From the NCBI RefSeq assembly GCF_001512285.1, contig NZ_LNUV01000006.1, positions 336,158 to 400,157 of the forward strand: a stretch of DNA of 64,000 nucleotides, read 5' to 3'. Under the pieces are notes generated by a model. That model worked only from the letters and a program-made list of their open reading frames with translations. It was not told where the DNA came from and searched no databases. This DNA is from Arthrobacter sp. EpRS71 (GTDB taxonomy: Bacteria > Actinomycetota > Actinomycetes > Actinomycetales > Micrococcaceae). Positions 53,876 to 63,657 of the stretch are shown here, piece after piece. Within the stretch, counting starts at the first letter, position 1, and every line of letters begins with the position of its first letter. The translations under genes were made by a program, and so were the position numbers.

Positions 53876-56011
53876 GTGGAACTAAACTTGCAAGCAATGG
53901 TTATGCCGATTTTTGACACAGCAGCTGCCCTGGATGCGTCGCAGCCCAGGCCCCTCGGACTGAGCGCGCCCCAGCCCGGAGTTTTCGACGCCCAAACCAC
54001 ACCCAACGATTCGGTGAACGTGGCCGTCTTCGCACCGGATCTGGACCGCGTGGAGGTGGTGTTCCAAGCACCCGGCGAACCGTGGCAGTCCCACATTCTG
54101 TCCAACGTTGAGAACGGCGTCCATTTCAGCCTCGTCAACGGCATGCCGCCCGGCACCCGCTACGGCTTCCGTGAGGCCCCCGGCGAGGGCGGACTTCCGC
54201 TGTCCATCCCGGCTATGGACCTGGACGACGACGGCGGCCAGCCACTGCTGCTCGATCCTTATGGCCGCGCCGTGGACCAGCGGGGCGAGTTCCTCACCAG
54301 CGTTCACGTGGATACAGGCTTTGATTGGGGCGATGACCGCCCGCCACGAACGCCCATGCGCACCTCGGTGATCTACGAGGCACATGTTCGCGGCCAAACC
54401 ATGCTGCACCCGGACATCCCGGAGCACCTCCGCGGGACCTACGCGGGCATGGCGCATCCTGTGATGATCCAGCACCTCACTGAACTGGGCATTACGGCCG
54501 TCCAGCTCCTGCCCATTCATTTCCACTTGGACGAGTCCCACCTTCAGGACTTGGGCATGACCAATTACTGGGGCTACAACACGGCCGCCTTCTTCGCTCC
54601 CCACGCTGACTACGCCACGGAGGCTGCTCGCAATGCGGGTCCCCACGCGGTGCAGGATGAGCTCAAGGGCATGATCAAACTGCTCCACGCGGCGGGGATC
54701 GAAGTCATTCTCGACGTCGTGTACAACCACACCGCCGAAGCGGGGCCCGACGGACCGCCGCTGAGCTTCCGGGGTTTGGCAGAGAAACGGTACTACCGGC
54801 ACGATGCCCATGGGCGCTACCTGGACACCACCGGATGCGGCAACACCTTGGATTTCAGCGATCCCGTAGTGGTTGACCTCGCCCTGGATTCCTTGCGTTA
54901 CTGGGTGAACGATTTCCATGTGGACGGGTTCCGCTTCGACCTCGCGGTGACACTGTGCCGGGACGCCAGCAACACCTTCGATCCCCAGCACCCTTTCCTG
55001 CAGGCGATTGCCGAGGACCCCGTACTCTCAGCGGTCAAGCTGATCTCCGAGCCTTGGGATGTTGGCTATGGCGGCTGGCAGACGGGGCGGTTCCCGCACG
55101 GATGGTCGGACTGGAATGACCACTTCCGCGACGGCGTCCGCAGCTTCTGGCTCTCGGACAGGGCTGCCATGGACTCTGGTGGCCAGGGTGGCTCTGTTGC
55201 GTCGCTGGCTGAGCTCATGGCGGGCTCCGCAAACCTCTTCGCATCATCGGGACGCGGACGGCTGGCCAGCGTCAACTTCATCACCGCCCACGACGGTTTC
55301 ACCCTCAAGGACCTGGTCAGCTACGACCGCAAGCATAACGAGGCCAACGGGGAGCAGAACCGCGACGGCCACGGAGACAACCGGAGCTACAACCACGGTG
55401 TGGAGGGCAGGAGCGAGAACGAAGCAATCGTTGCCGCCCGCGCACTGTCCGTCCGCAACCTGATGGCCACCTTGCTGCTGTCGTTCGGCGTTCCCATGAT
55501 CACTGCCGGTGACGAGATCGGGCGCACCCAACAGGGCAACAACAACGCCTACTGCCAGGACAATCCCACGGCCTGGCTTGATTGGAGCCGCACCCAGGAA
55601 GCCAACGCCATGTTCAGGACCACGCGTGAACTGGTCAGGCTGCGCCGTTGGTTCTTGAGGCACCAGCCTGAAGGCTTCCCAGGCAACGCGAACGACTCCA
55701 GCCTTCAATGGTTTGATGACAAGGGAAAGCGGATGACTCCGGCTCGCTGGAACGATCCCAGTGTCCGCTCCGTCCAGCTCCTGATGGGTCACGAGGATAG
55801 TGAGATCCGCGGGTTGATCTCAGTGAACGGCAGCAACCAGGACGTAAAAATGGTCCTGCCGGAGATCTTGAGCGAGTCAGGCATCGGAAAGCGCATGTTT
55901 GAACTTCGTTTCACCACCTCGGTGCTGCACGAGCGAAGGAAGGGCGCGTTGGTGGCGTCGGGCGAGCGGGATATCCTGCAGGCCAACACCATCAATATTT
56001 ACCGCACATAG
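53876..56011 (+). CDS. glgX: Glycogen debranching enzyme GlgX
   Basis: A 711-residue GH13 isoamylase-type enzyme. An N-terminal CBM48-like beta domain (about 30-130; VNVAVFAPDLDRVEV) precedes the barrel: DVVYNHTAEAG (region I), DGFRFDLAVTL (region II, nucleophile Asp), KLISEPWDVG (Glu), and FITAHDGFTLKDLVSYDRKH (region IV plus the GlgX-specific loop). It cleaves alpha-1,6 branches of phosphorylase-trimmed glycogen. GTG 53876 is the first start; ATG 53897 is possible. It fits the glycogen/GlgE cluster. Confidence 0.93.
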   Translation: MELNLQAMVMPIFDTAAALDASQPRPLGLSAPQPGVFDAQTTPNDSVNVAVFAPDLDRVEVVFQAPGEPWQSHILSNVENGVHFSLVNGMPPGTRYGFREAPGEGGLPLSIPAMDLDDDGGQPLLLDPYGRAVDQRGEFLTSVHVDTGFDWGDDRPPRTPMRTSVIYEAHVRGQTMLHPDIPEHLRGTYAGMAHPVMIQHLTELGITAVQLLPIHFHLDESHLQDLGMTNYWGYNTAAFFAPHADYATEAARNAGPHAVQDELKGMIKLLHAAGIEVILDVVYNHTAEAGPDGPPLSFRGLAEKRYYRHDAHGRYLDTTGCGNTLDFSDPVVVDLALDSLRYWVNDFHVDGFRFDLAVTLCRDASNTFDPQHPFLQAIAEDPVLSAVKLISEPWDVGYGGWQTGRFPHGWSDWNDHFRDGVRSFWLSDRAAMDSGGQGGSVASLAELMAGSANLFASSGRGRLASVNFITAHDGFTLKDLVSYDRKHNEANGEQNRDGHGDNRSYNHGVEGRSENEAIVAARALSVRNLMATLLLSFGVPMITAGDEIGRTQQGNNNAYCQDNPTAWLDWSRTQEANAMFRTTRELVRLRRWFLRHQPEGFPGNANDSSLQWFDDKGKRMTPARWNDPSVRSVQLLMGHEDSEIRGLISVNGSNQDVKMVLPEILSESGIGKRMFELRFTTSVLHERRKGALVASGERDILQANTINIYRT

Positions 56012-56051
56012 TCGCTGCCTAGAAGCACCAACTAACAGGGGGTCTCTCAGA

Positions 56052-56567
56052 ATGAACCGCAACCGCAGCAAACTGGTGGCTTTCGCGGGTCTGGTGATCG
56101 CCGTCGTCGTGCTGGTGGTTGCAATGGTGGGCGGAGGCTCACTGACCGCTCAAACCACGACGCCGGAACCTGGCTCCACGTCCACGTCACCAACGGCGGC
56201 AGCCACCGGAGGTGCCACCCCCGCCGTCGCTGACTCAGCCGTCCCCGCCGACCCAGCCGTCCCCGCAGTGGCCAACCCTTCGTCGCTGCCCGCCATCAAC
56301 GCCTCACAGCTACCCAAGGAAGCACGCCAAACGCTTGCCCTGATTGCTCAGGGCGGCCCGTACCCGTACGAGCGCGACGGCGTGAACTTCGGAAATTTTG
56401 AGGGATTGCTGCCCAAGAAATCCGGCGGTTTCTACAAGGAGTACACGGTGCCCACACCAGGAGAGTCGGACCGAGGTGCGCGCCGAATTGTTGTGGGCAA
56501 GGATTCAGCCAAGTACTACACCCCTGACCATTACGAGTCATTCACCTTCATTGTCGAAGACAAATAG
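56052..56567 (+). CDS. Exported barnase-like ribonuclease
   Basis: A 171-residue protein. A membrane/signal segment (about 8-28) is followed by a Thr/Pro/Ala-rich linker (about 35-75) and a C-terminal microbial-RNase domain: NFGNFEGLLPKKSGGFYKEY, RGARRIVVGKDSAKYYT, PDHYESFTFI. The Glu in YKEY, an Arg in GARRIVVG and the His in PDHYESF correspond to the barnase catalytic residues Glu73, Arg87 and His102. It should cleave RNA. The inhibitor gene follows 19 bp downstream. Export or surface attachment is inferred from the N terminus. Confidence 0.85.
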   Translation: MNRNRSKLVAFAGLVIAVVVLVVAMVGGGSLTAQTTTPEPGSTSTSPTAAATGGATPAVADSAVPADPAVPAVANPSSLPAINASQLPKEARQTLALIAQGGPYPYERDGVNFGNFEGLLPKKSGGFYKEYTVPTPGESDRGARRIVVGKDSAKYYTPDHYESFTFIVEDK

Positions 56568-56586
56568 CCCACACAAGCAGGAGCCC

Positions 56587-56946
56587 ATGAAGATCTATTC
56601 CGCAGACACCTGGACCCTCGAAGAGCTGCAGGAGCAGATCTCCGACGCCGGCCGCCGGGCCCTCGTGGTCCCACCGGCCACCACCAAGCAGGCAGTCCTT
56701 GAGGTTTTCGGCCAGGTCCTCGATTTCCCCGAGTACTACGGCGTGAACCTTGACGCCCTCAACGACTCCTTGCATGACTACGCCGATGCCCTCTCAGAGG
56801 ACGACGGCAGCCCGGTCACCATGATCTGGCAGGTCCCGCCTGCCTACCGCACGGACCGTTCCTTCGGCGTGGTCTGCGAGATCCTCCAAGACGCAGAGAG
56901 CTACGCCGGCCGGGACCTGACAGTCATAGCCATCTTCGAGAATTAG
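56587..56946 (+). CDS. Barstar-family ribonuclease inhibitor
   Basis: A 119-residue protein. The barstar fold motif is VFGQVLDFPEYYGVNLDALN, followed by DYADAL; the Asp that plugs the barnase active site lies in this stretch. It neutralises the upstream RNase inside the cell. ATG 56587, 19 bp after the RNase stop, so one transcript probably gives both. A hairpin terminator follows. Confidence 0.88.
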   Translation: MKIYSADTWTLEELQEQISDAGRRALVVPPATTKQAVLEVFGQVLDFPEYYGVNLDALNDSLHDYADALSEDDGSPVTMIWQVPPAYRTDRSFGVVCEILQDAESYAGRDLTVIAIFEN

Positions 56947-56964
56947 TCGGTCCAACTTACGTCG

Positions 56965-57010
56965 CTGGCCCGCTGTTCCGTCGTTGAACAACAACGGAAC
57001 AGCGGGCCAG
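56965..57010. terminator. Bidirectional terminator between barstar and glgP
   Basis: Perfect 17-bp stem (56965-56981 with 56994-57010) and 12-nt loop, in the gap between the convergent barstar (+) and glgP (-) genes. T-runs are short, so strength is uncertain. Confidence 0.7.
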
Positions 57011-57025
57011 GAACGTCCATGCGGA

Positions 57026-59650
57026 CTAGGCGTTCGCGATCAACCCCAACTCAGCTTTGGAAGCCAACGCGCTGTGCTTCGGGAACACCCGGACGGTGTA
57101 GCCGAAGGAGCCGGACCGGTTGATCACCACGGAGCCGCTGAAGAGGTGGCGTCCGCCGCCGAGGTCTTCGAGGGAATCCAGTTCGGCTACCACGATGTCT
57201 TCGAGCTCGTCGGATTCCTCGGCACGGCCGAAGGCCACCTCCACGGCGACGTCGTCGGGTGTCAGGTTGTTGAGGGCCACGTAGGCGTTGACTTGGAGCG
57301 TGTCACCTACCTGAGGTTCTTCGGAGACGCCGACGGAGTCCACGTGTTCCACCACAACTTCGGGCCACGCGTTCCGTACCTTGGTGGTCCAGGCCGCGAG
57401 TTCCTTGGCTTCTTTGAAGGCTTCGGCAACGGCCCTGCGTCCGGACACCGCGGCCGGGCAGTAGAGGTTGTTGACGTAGTCGTGGAGCATGCGTTCTGCG
57501 GAGACTGCGGGGCCCAGGTTGGCCAGCGTGTGCTTGATCATGGACACCCAGTGGGTGGGCACGGTCTCGACGCTGGATTCGGACGGTCCCGCTGCGCCGG
57601 CGGCTTGGGCCACGGTGGTGCCGTAGAAGCGCGGCGCCACCTGGGTTTCCAGGAGTTCGTAGAGCGCTGATGCCTCAATGTCGTCGCGTTCTTCGGAGGA
57701 TGCGTTGTTGTTGGCCGTGGGGATCGCCCAGCCGTTTTCGCCGTCGTACATTTCGTCCCACCAGCCGTCCAGGACGGAGAGGTTGAGCGAGCCGTTGATG
57801 GCGGCCTTCATGCCGGACGTACCGCAGGCTTCGAGCGGGCGGAGCGGGTTGTTGAGCCAGACGTCGCAGCCGGGGAACAGGGTCCGGGCCATGGCGATGT
57901 CGTAGTTGGGCAGGAAGACGATCCGGTGCCGGACCTGGGGGTCGTCGGTGAACTTGACCAGGTCTTGGATCATTTTCTTGCCGGCGTCGTCTGCGGGGTG
58001 CGATTTGCCGGCGATGACCAGCTGGATGGGGTGTTGGGGGTCCAGCAGGAGGGCCTTCAGCCGTGCCGGGTCGCGCAGCATGAGCGTGAGCCGCTTGTAG
58101 GTGGGCACGCGGCGTGCGAATCCGATGGTGAGGACGTCGGGGTCCAGTACGGAGTCGGTCCAGGCGAGTTCGGCGTCGGCGGCGCCGCGCTTCTTCCAGG
58201 AGGCCCGGAGCCGGCGTCGAACGTCGTCGATGAGTTGTGCGCGAAGTTCCCTGCGGAGTGCCCAGACGTCTTCGTCGCTGACGTTGTAAGCCAGATCCCA
58301 GCGTCCCATTGCTTCGGCTTCCGCGCCGAACTGGTTCCGTGCCAGGGACGAGATGCGGGGATCAACCCAGGTGGGTACGTGGACTCCGTTGGTGACGGAG
58401 GCGATGGGGATTTCTGAGTGGTCGAATCCTGGCCAGAGTCCGGCGAACATTTCGCGGGACACCACGCCGTGCAGCTTTGCCACGCCGTTGGCGCGCTGCG
58501 CGAGGCGCAGGCCCATCACCGCCATGTTGAAGACCGAGGGGTTGCCGCCGTCGTAGTTTTCGCGGCCGAGTTCCAGGATGCGTTCGGTGGGCACGGAGGG
58601 TGCCAGCCCGGCGTCGAAAAAGTGCTTGATTTGCACGGTTTCGAAGCGGTCGATGCCTGCGGGTACGGGCGTGTGCGTCGTGAAGACGGTGGAGGCACGG
58701 CCGGCGGCGAGGGCTTCGTCCCAGCTGAGGGGGTGCTCGGGATTGGACATGGCTTCCTGGATGCGTTCGATCCCCAGGAAACCGGCGTGGCCTTCGTTGG
58801 TGTGGAACACTTCGGGCGCCGGTGTCCCGGTGAGTTCCTGGTAGACGCGCAGGGCTTTGACGCCGCCCATGCCCAGGAGGAGTTCCTGCTGGAGTCGGTG
58901 GTCGCCGCCGCCGCCGTACAGGCGATCGGTGATGCCACGTGCGGCTTCGTCGTTGGAGGGGACGTTGGAGTCCAGCAGCAGCAGCGGAACACGCCCGACG
59001 TCGGCGCGCCACACATGGGCGTGGAGTTCGCGTCCGTTGGGCAGAGGCAGGGAGATCTGAACGGGTTTGCCGGGGGCGCCGTCCTTGGCCGGGCGGCGGA
59101 GCAACGTCAAGGGGAGGCCGTCCGGGTCCAGCACGGGGTAGGTTTCCTGCTGCCAGGCGTCCCGGGAGAGGGACTGTTTGAAGTAGCCGGCCTGGTACAG
59201 AAGGCCCACGCCGATCAGCGGCACACCCAGGTCCGAGGCTGCCTTGAGGTGGTCGCCGGCGAGGATTCCGAGGCCGCCGGAGTACTGCGGGAGCACCTCG
59301 GTGATGCCGAATTCGGGGGAGAAGTAGGCGATGCAGGCAGGAGCGTCGTCATTGAGGCCCTGGTACCAGCGCGGTTCGCTGAGGTATCGGTCAAGATCGG
59401 CCGCGGCGTGCTGCACACGTTCCACAACCTCTCCGTCATTGGCCAGGTCCTGCAGTTGCTCGCGGCTGATGGACCCCAGAAGAGCTATGGGGTCGTGCTG
59501 CGAGGCCTCCCAGAGAGCCGGGTTAAGGCTCGCAAAAAGCTCCCGTGTGGGCCTGTGCCACGACCAGCGCAAATTAGTCGCCAGACGGGCCAGGGGCCTG
59601 ATGGGCTCGGGGAGGACGGTACGGACTGTAAACCTTCGAATTGCCTTCAC
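57026..59650 (-). CDS. glgP: Glycogen phosphorylase (alpha-glucan phosphorylase)
   Basis: An 874-residue GT35 enzyme of the shorter actinobacterial type. N-terminal TVLPEPIRPLARLATNLRWS, then AYFSPEFGITEVLPQYSGGL, HTNEGHAGFLGIER, and late GTSGMKAAINGSLNLSVLDG, the PLP-region blocks of this family. It releases glucose-1-phosphate from glycogen ends. GTG 59650 (VKAIRRF) matches the usual start; upstream GTGs are possible. Divergent from glgE across about 130 bp. Confidence 0.92.
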   Translation of the reverse strand: MKAIRRFTVRTVLPEPIRPLARLATNLRWSWHRPTRELFASLNPALWEASQHDPIALLGSISREQLQDLANDGEVVERVQHAAADLDRYLSEPRWYQGLNDDAPACIAYFSPEFGITEVLPQYSGGLGILAGDHLKAASDLGVPLIGVGLLYQAGYFKQSLSRDAWQQETYPVLDPDGLPLTLLRRPAKDGAPGKPVQISLPLPNGRELHAHVWRADVGRVPLLLLDSNVPSNDEAARGITDRLYGGGGDHRLQQELLLGMGGVKALRVYQELTGTPAPEVFHTNEGHAGFLGIERIQEAMSNPEHPLSWDEALAAGRASTVFTTHTPVPAGIDRFETVQIKHFFDAGLAPSVPTERILELGRENYDGGNPSVFNMAVMGLRLAQRANGVAKLHGVVSREMFAGLWPGFDHSEIPIASVTNGVHVPTWVDPRISSLARNQFGAEAEAMGRWDLAYNVSDEDVWALRRELRAQLIDDVRRRLRASWKKRGAADAELAWTDSVLDPDVLTIGFARRVPTYKRLTLMLRDPARLKALLLDPQHPIQLVIAGKSHPADDAGKKMIQDLVKFTDDPQVRHRIVFLPNYDIAMARTLFPGCDVWLNNPLRPLEACGTSGMKAAINGSLNLSVLDGWWDEMYDGENGWAIPTANNNASSEERDDIEASALYELLETQVAPRFYGTTVAQAAGAAGPSESSVETVPTHWVSMIKHTLANLGPAVSAERMLHDYVNNLYCPAAVSGRRAVAEAFKEAKELAAWTTKVRNAWPEVVVEHVDSVGVSEEPQVGDTLQVNAYVALNNLTPDDVAVEVAFGRAEESDELEDIVVAELDSLEDLGGGRHLFSGSVVINRSGSFGYTVRVFPKHSALASKAELGLIANA

Positions 59651-59781
59651 GAGCGCCACACTAACGGACTCACATGGCAGCCGGAACTGCATTGGGTTTC
59701 TTTTAGGTAAAAGTCATCTTGCGTCGAGGAGAAAGGTCGTGTGCTTAGCATTCTGTGATTTTTGTCGCTAACGTCGTGGTT

Positions 59782-61860
59782 GTGACGAAAACCGCGCGAA
59801 CCATCACAGCCCTGAAATCCAAGACGACTACGGACATCACCGAGGGACTTCGCTTCGGCCGGTTCCCCATCACGGCCGTGCAGCCGGTGGTTGAGGGTGG
59901 CCGTTTCCCGGCGAAGGCCTTGCCGGGCGAGGACCTCGTTGTAGGCGCCACGGTCTTCCGTGAAGGCCATGACCAGCTCGGCGTGTCCGCTGTGCTGCTC
60001 GATCCCAAGGGCAAGGAGCGTCAGCGTGTCCGCCTGACCCCGGCTCAAGGGGAGCAATGGAAGGGCCTGGACCGCTGGGAGGGCCTGATCACGCCCGCCG
60101 GTACCGGCGCCTGGTCCTTCGTCATCGAGGCTTGGCACGACCGCTACGGCACCTGGCACCACAACGCCGAGGTCAAGGTAGGGGCCGGCATTGACGTCGA
60201 GTTGATGCTCGCCGAGGGCGCCGCCCTCCTGGCTGAAGCTACCGACGACGCCGGGCGCAGCGCTGTGGAGAAGCGCGCCTTGCGCGCGGCTTCAGTGGTG
60301 CTGTCCGATACCACCAAGACTGCCGAGGAGCGCCTGGCTGCCGGCTTCAGCCCGGAGGTGCTGGCCGCCGTCGGACGCGTTCCCATCCGTGAACTGGTGA
60401 CCGTTTCCGAACGTTTCCCGCTGCAGGTGGAACGCGACCTCGCGGGACGTGGTTCCTGGTACGAGTTCTTCCCCCGTTCAGAGGGCGCCGTGCTGGATCA
60501 CTCCACCGGCGTTTGGACGTCCGGCAACTTCCGCACGGCAGCCAACAGGCTCGACGCCGTGGCGGACATGGGCTTCGACATCATCTACCTGCCGCCCATC
60601 CACCCCATCGGGTTCCAGCACCGCAAGGGCCGCAACAACACGTTGACCCCGGGCCCGCAGGATCCGGGTTCGCCGTGGGCCATCGGTTCCAAGGACGGTG
60701 GCCATGATGCCATCCACCCGGAGTTGGGGACCTTTGAGGACTTTGACGCGTTTGTGGCCCGTGCCAACGAGCTGGGGCTCGAAGTTGCTTTGGACCTGGC
60801 CTTGCAGGCAGCTCCGGATCATCCTTGGGTGCAGACCAACCCGGAATGGTTCACCACGCGCGTGGACGGGTCCATTGCCTACGCCGAGAACCCGCCAAAG
60901 AAGTACCAGGACATCTACCCACTGAACTTCGATAACGACCCCGCAGGCTTGTCCAAGGAAATCCTGCGGATCGTGCAATTGTGGATCAGCCACGGCGTCA
61001 AGGTCTTCCGTGTGGACAACCCCCACACCAAGCCCGTCTGGTTCTGGGAGTGGTTGATCGGGAAGATCAACAAGAAGAACCCCGAGGTTGTCTTCCTGGC
61101 GGAGGCCTTCACGCGTCCGCCCATGATGCATGCTTTGGGCCGCGCCGGATTCCAGCAGTCGTACTCCTACTTCACCTGGCGGAACACCAAGACCGAGTTG
61201 GAAGAGTACTTCCACGAGATCAGCCACGTCAGCCCGGCGTACTTCCGTCCCAACTTCTTCGTCAACACCCCGGACATCCTCACCGAGTACCTCCAGTACG
61301 GTGGTCCGGCGGCGTTCAAGATCCGTGCAGTCCTTGCCGCGACGGCGAGCCCGCTCTGGGGCGTCTACGCAGGTTACGAGCTGTATGAGCACGTGGCCCG
61401 TCCGGGCGCGGAGGAGTACATCGATAACGAAAAGTACGAGTACAAGGCGCGGGATTGGGAAGGCGCGGCCGAGTCCGGGCGGACCTTGGCGCCATACATC
61501 ACCAGGCTCAACACCATCCGCAAGGACCATGTGGCCTTGGGTGATCTGCAGAACCTGACGCTGCACAGCAGCACCGACGACGCCACGATTGTGTACTCCA
61601 AACACAAGACGCTGCCGGACGGCACCAAGGACACGCTGATCATTGTGGTCAACGTGGATCCGCACAGCACCCGCGAAAGCACAGTGTCCCTGGACCTCGC
61701 GGCCCTGGGACTGGATCCTTCGGACTTCAACGAGGACGGCCGGTTCCGGGTGGACGACCTCATCAGCGGCCAGAGCTGGGAATGGGGCGAGCACAACTAC
61801 GTGCGGCTTGACGCCCACGTGGAACCGGCGCACATTCTGAGCATCCGGAGGCAGCTTTAG
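59782..61860 (+). CDS. glgE: Alpha-1,4-glucan:maltose-1-phosphate maltosyltransferase GlgE
   Basis: A 692-residue GH13_3 enzyme. The N-terminal domain (RFGRFPITAVQPVVEGGRFP) and helical insert precede the barrel: IYLPPIHPIG, the nucleophile region KVFRVDNPHTKP, the acid VVFLAEAFTRP and NTPDILTEYLQYGGP. It extends alpha-glucans with maltose-1-phosphate made by the maltokinase. GTG 59782 (VTKTARTI); an in-frame upstream ATT is less likely. Its stop overlaps the treS GTG by 1 nt, so coupling is tight. Confidence 0.95.
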   Translation: MTKTARTITALKSKTTTDITEGLRFGRFPITAVQPVVEGGRFPAKALPGEDLVVGATVFREGHDQLGVSAVLLDPKGKERQRVRLTPAQGEQWKGLDRWEGLITPAGTGAWSFVIEAWHDRYGTWHHNAEVKVGAGIDVELMLAEGAALLAEATDDAGRSAVEKRALRAASVVLSDTTKTAEERLAAGFSPEVLAAVGRVPIRELVTVSERFPLQVERDLAGRGSWYEFFPRSEGAVLDHSTGVWTSGNFRTAANRLDAVADMGFDIIYLPPIHPIGFQHRKGRNNTLTPGPQDPGSPWAIGSKDGGHDAIHPELGTFEDFDAFVARANELGLEVALDLALQAAPDHPWVQTNPEWFTTRVDGSIAYAENPPKKYQDIYPLNFDNDPAGLSKEILRIVQLWISHGVKVFRVDNPHTKPVWFWEWLIGKINKKNPEVVFLAEAFTRPPMMHALGRAGFQQSYSYFTWRNTKTELEEYFHEISHVSPAYFRPNFFVNTPDILTEYLQYGGPAAFKIRAVLAATASPLWGVYAGYELYEHVARPGAEEYIDNEKYEYKARDWEGAAESGRTLAPYITRLNTIRKDHVALGDLQNLTLHSSTDDATIVYSKHKTLPDGTKDTLIIVVNVDPHSTRESTVSLDLAALGLDPSDFNEDGRFRVDDLISGQSWEWGEHNYVRLDAHVEPAHILSIRRQL

Positions 61861-63656
61861 TGAGTTTTTCTCCGCAGAACCCCAGCCAGTACTTCACTCC
61901 GAAGAACACCTTCGAGTTGAATGCCCCAGGTCTCCAGCATGATCCGCACTGGTACCGCAAGGCAGTCTTCTATGAGGTACTGGTGCGGGCCTTTGCGGAT
62001 GCCAACGGGGATGGTTCCGGCGACTTCCACGGCCTGATCGAAAAACTGGATTATCTCCAGTGGTTGGGCGTCGACTGCCTGTGGTTGCCGCCGTTCTTCC
62101 ATTCCCCGTTGCGCGACGGGGGTTACGATATCGCGGACTACACATCCGTGTTGGACGAGTTCGGCACCATCAGCGACTTCAAGAGATTGGTTGCAGAGGC
62201 CCACGCACGTGGCGTCCGGGTGATTATCGACCTGCCCTTGAACCACACCTCGGACCAGCATCCGTGGTTCCAGGAATCGCGGAAGGACCCCACCGGTCCT
62301 TACGGAGATTTCTATGTGTGGAGCGATACTGACGAGAAGTACCAGGACGCACGGATCATCTTTGTTGACACCGAAGAGTCCAACTGGACGTTCGATCCCA
62401 TTCGCCGGCAATTTTTCTGGCACCGCTTCTTCAGCCACCAGCCGGACCTGAACTTCGAGAACCCCGCAGTCATCGAGGCGCTCTACGACGTCGTCAGATT
62501 TTGGCTGGACCAGGGCATCGATGGCTTCCGGGCCGACGCCATTCCCTACCTGTTCGAAGAGGACGGCACCAACTGCGAGAACCTGCCGGCCACCCACACC
62601 TTCCTGCAGGATCTTCGCCGGATGGTGGACTCGAACTACCCCGGGCGGGTGATCATTGCCGAGGCGAACCAGCCGCCGCATGAGGTGGTGGAGTACTTCG
62701 GCACCGAGGAAGCCCCCGAATGCCACATGGCCTTCCATTTCCCCATCATGCCGAGGCTTTACTACGCCTTGCGGGACCAGAAGGCGGCTCCCATCATTGA
62801 CGCCCTGCGGAACACCCCGGAGATTCCCAAAGGGGCGCAGTGGGGCACTTTCCTGAGGAACCACGACGAACTGACCTTGGAGATGGTGCCCGCCGAGGAA
62901 CGCGCCGCCATGCTGGGCTGGTACGCCCCGGACCCGCGGATGCGGGCCAACATTGGTATTCGACGCCGGTTGGCGCCGCTGCTGGATAACTCCCGTTCCG
63001 AGATCGAGCTGATCAACGCGTTGCTGCTGTCCCTGCCGGGCAGCCCGTTCCTGTACTACGGCGATGAGATCGGTATGGGAGACAACATTTGGCTCGATGA
63101 CCGTGATGCCGTCCGGACTCCCATGCAGTGGAACCCCGACCGCAACGCTGGTTTTTCCGGGGCTGACCCGGGCCAGCTTTACCTGCCGGTCATCCAGTCG
63201 CTGGTTTACAACTACAGCATGACCAACGTTGAAGCCGAGGCGGCGCATTCGGGCTCTTTGCTGCGCTGGACCCGCCAGATCCTCAGCGTCCGGAAGAACC
63301 ATCCGGTGTTTGGACTGGGCGGCTTCCGGCACGTCGAAGCGGACCATGAGGTGGTTCTCGCGTACGTTCGGGAATTGCCGGCGGGAAACCCCGAGGGGGA
63401 GGACGCCGAAACCGTACTGTGCGTCTTCAATCTGTCCCAGCACCCCGTGGCGGCAACGCTGGACATTCCCGAGTATGCCGGCCGGGGCTTGCGCGATATT
63501 TTCGGTGGCCAGCCTTTCCCGGCGGTCGGCGACAACGGTCATTTGACCGTGATGCTGGGTAGCCACAGCTTCTACTGGCTGCGGGTCCGCTCAGCATTTT
63601 CCAATCCCACGTCGCCTTATACCCAGGCGATCCCCGTGGTGACCTCCAAAGGATGA
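61860..63656 (+). CDS. treS: Trehalose synthase (maltose glucosyl-isomerase)
   Basis: A 598-residue GH13_16 enzyme. AVFYEVLVRAFADANGDGSGDFHG opens the barrel (first 20: AVFYEVLVRAFADANGDGSG). LDLPLNHTS-type region I appears as IIDLPLNHTSDQHPWF, region II as GFRADAIPYL, the Glu as IIAEANQPPHEV, and the late block as FLRNHDELTLEM. It interconverts trehalose and maltose, feeding maltose to the kinase. GTG 61860 overlaps the glgE stop; the maltokinase ATG follows 2 nt after its stop. Confidence 0.95.
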   Translation: MSFSPQNPSQYFTPKNTFELNAPGLQHDPHWYRKAVFYEVLVRAFADANGDGSGDFHGLIEKLDYLQWLGVDCLWLPPFFHSPLRDGGYDIADYTSVLDEFGTISDFKRLVAEAHARGVRVIIDLPLNHTSDQHPWFQESRKDPTGPYGDFYVWSDTDEKYQDARIIFVDTEESNWTFDPIRRQFFWHRFFSHQPDLNFENPAVIEALYDVVRFWLDQGIDGFRADAIPYLFEEDGTNCENLPATHTFLQDLRRMVDSNYPGRVIIAEANQPPHEVVEYFGTEEAPECHMAFHFPIMPRLYYALRDQKAAPIIDALRNTPEIPKGAQWGTFLRNHDELTLEMVPAEERAAMLGWYAPDPRMRANIGIRRRLAPLLDNSRSEIELINALLLSLPGSPFLYYGDEIGMGDNIWLDDRDAVRTPMQWNPDRNAGFSGADPGQLYLPVIQSLVYNYSMTNVEAEAAHSGSLLRWTRQILSVRKNHPVFGLGGFRHVEADHEVVLAYVRELPAGNPEGEDAETVLCVFNLSQHPVAATLDIPEYAGRGLRDIFGGQPFPAVGDNGHLTVMLGSHSFYWLRVRSAFSNPTSPYTQAIPVVTSKG

Positions 63657-63657
63657 G

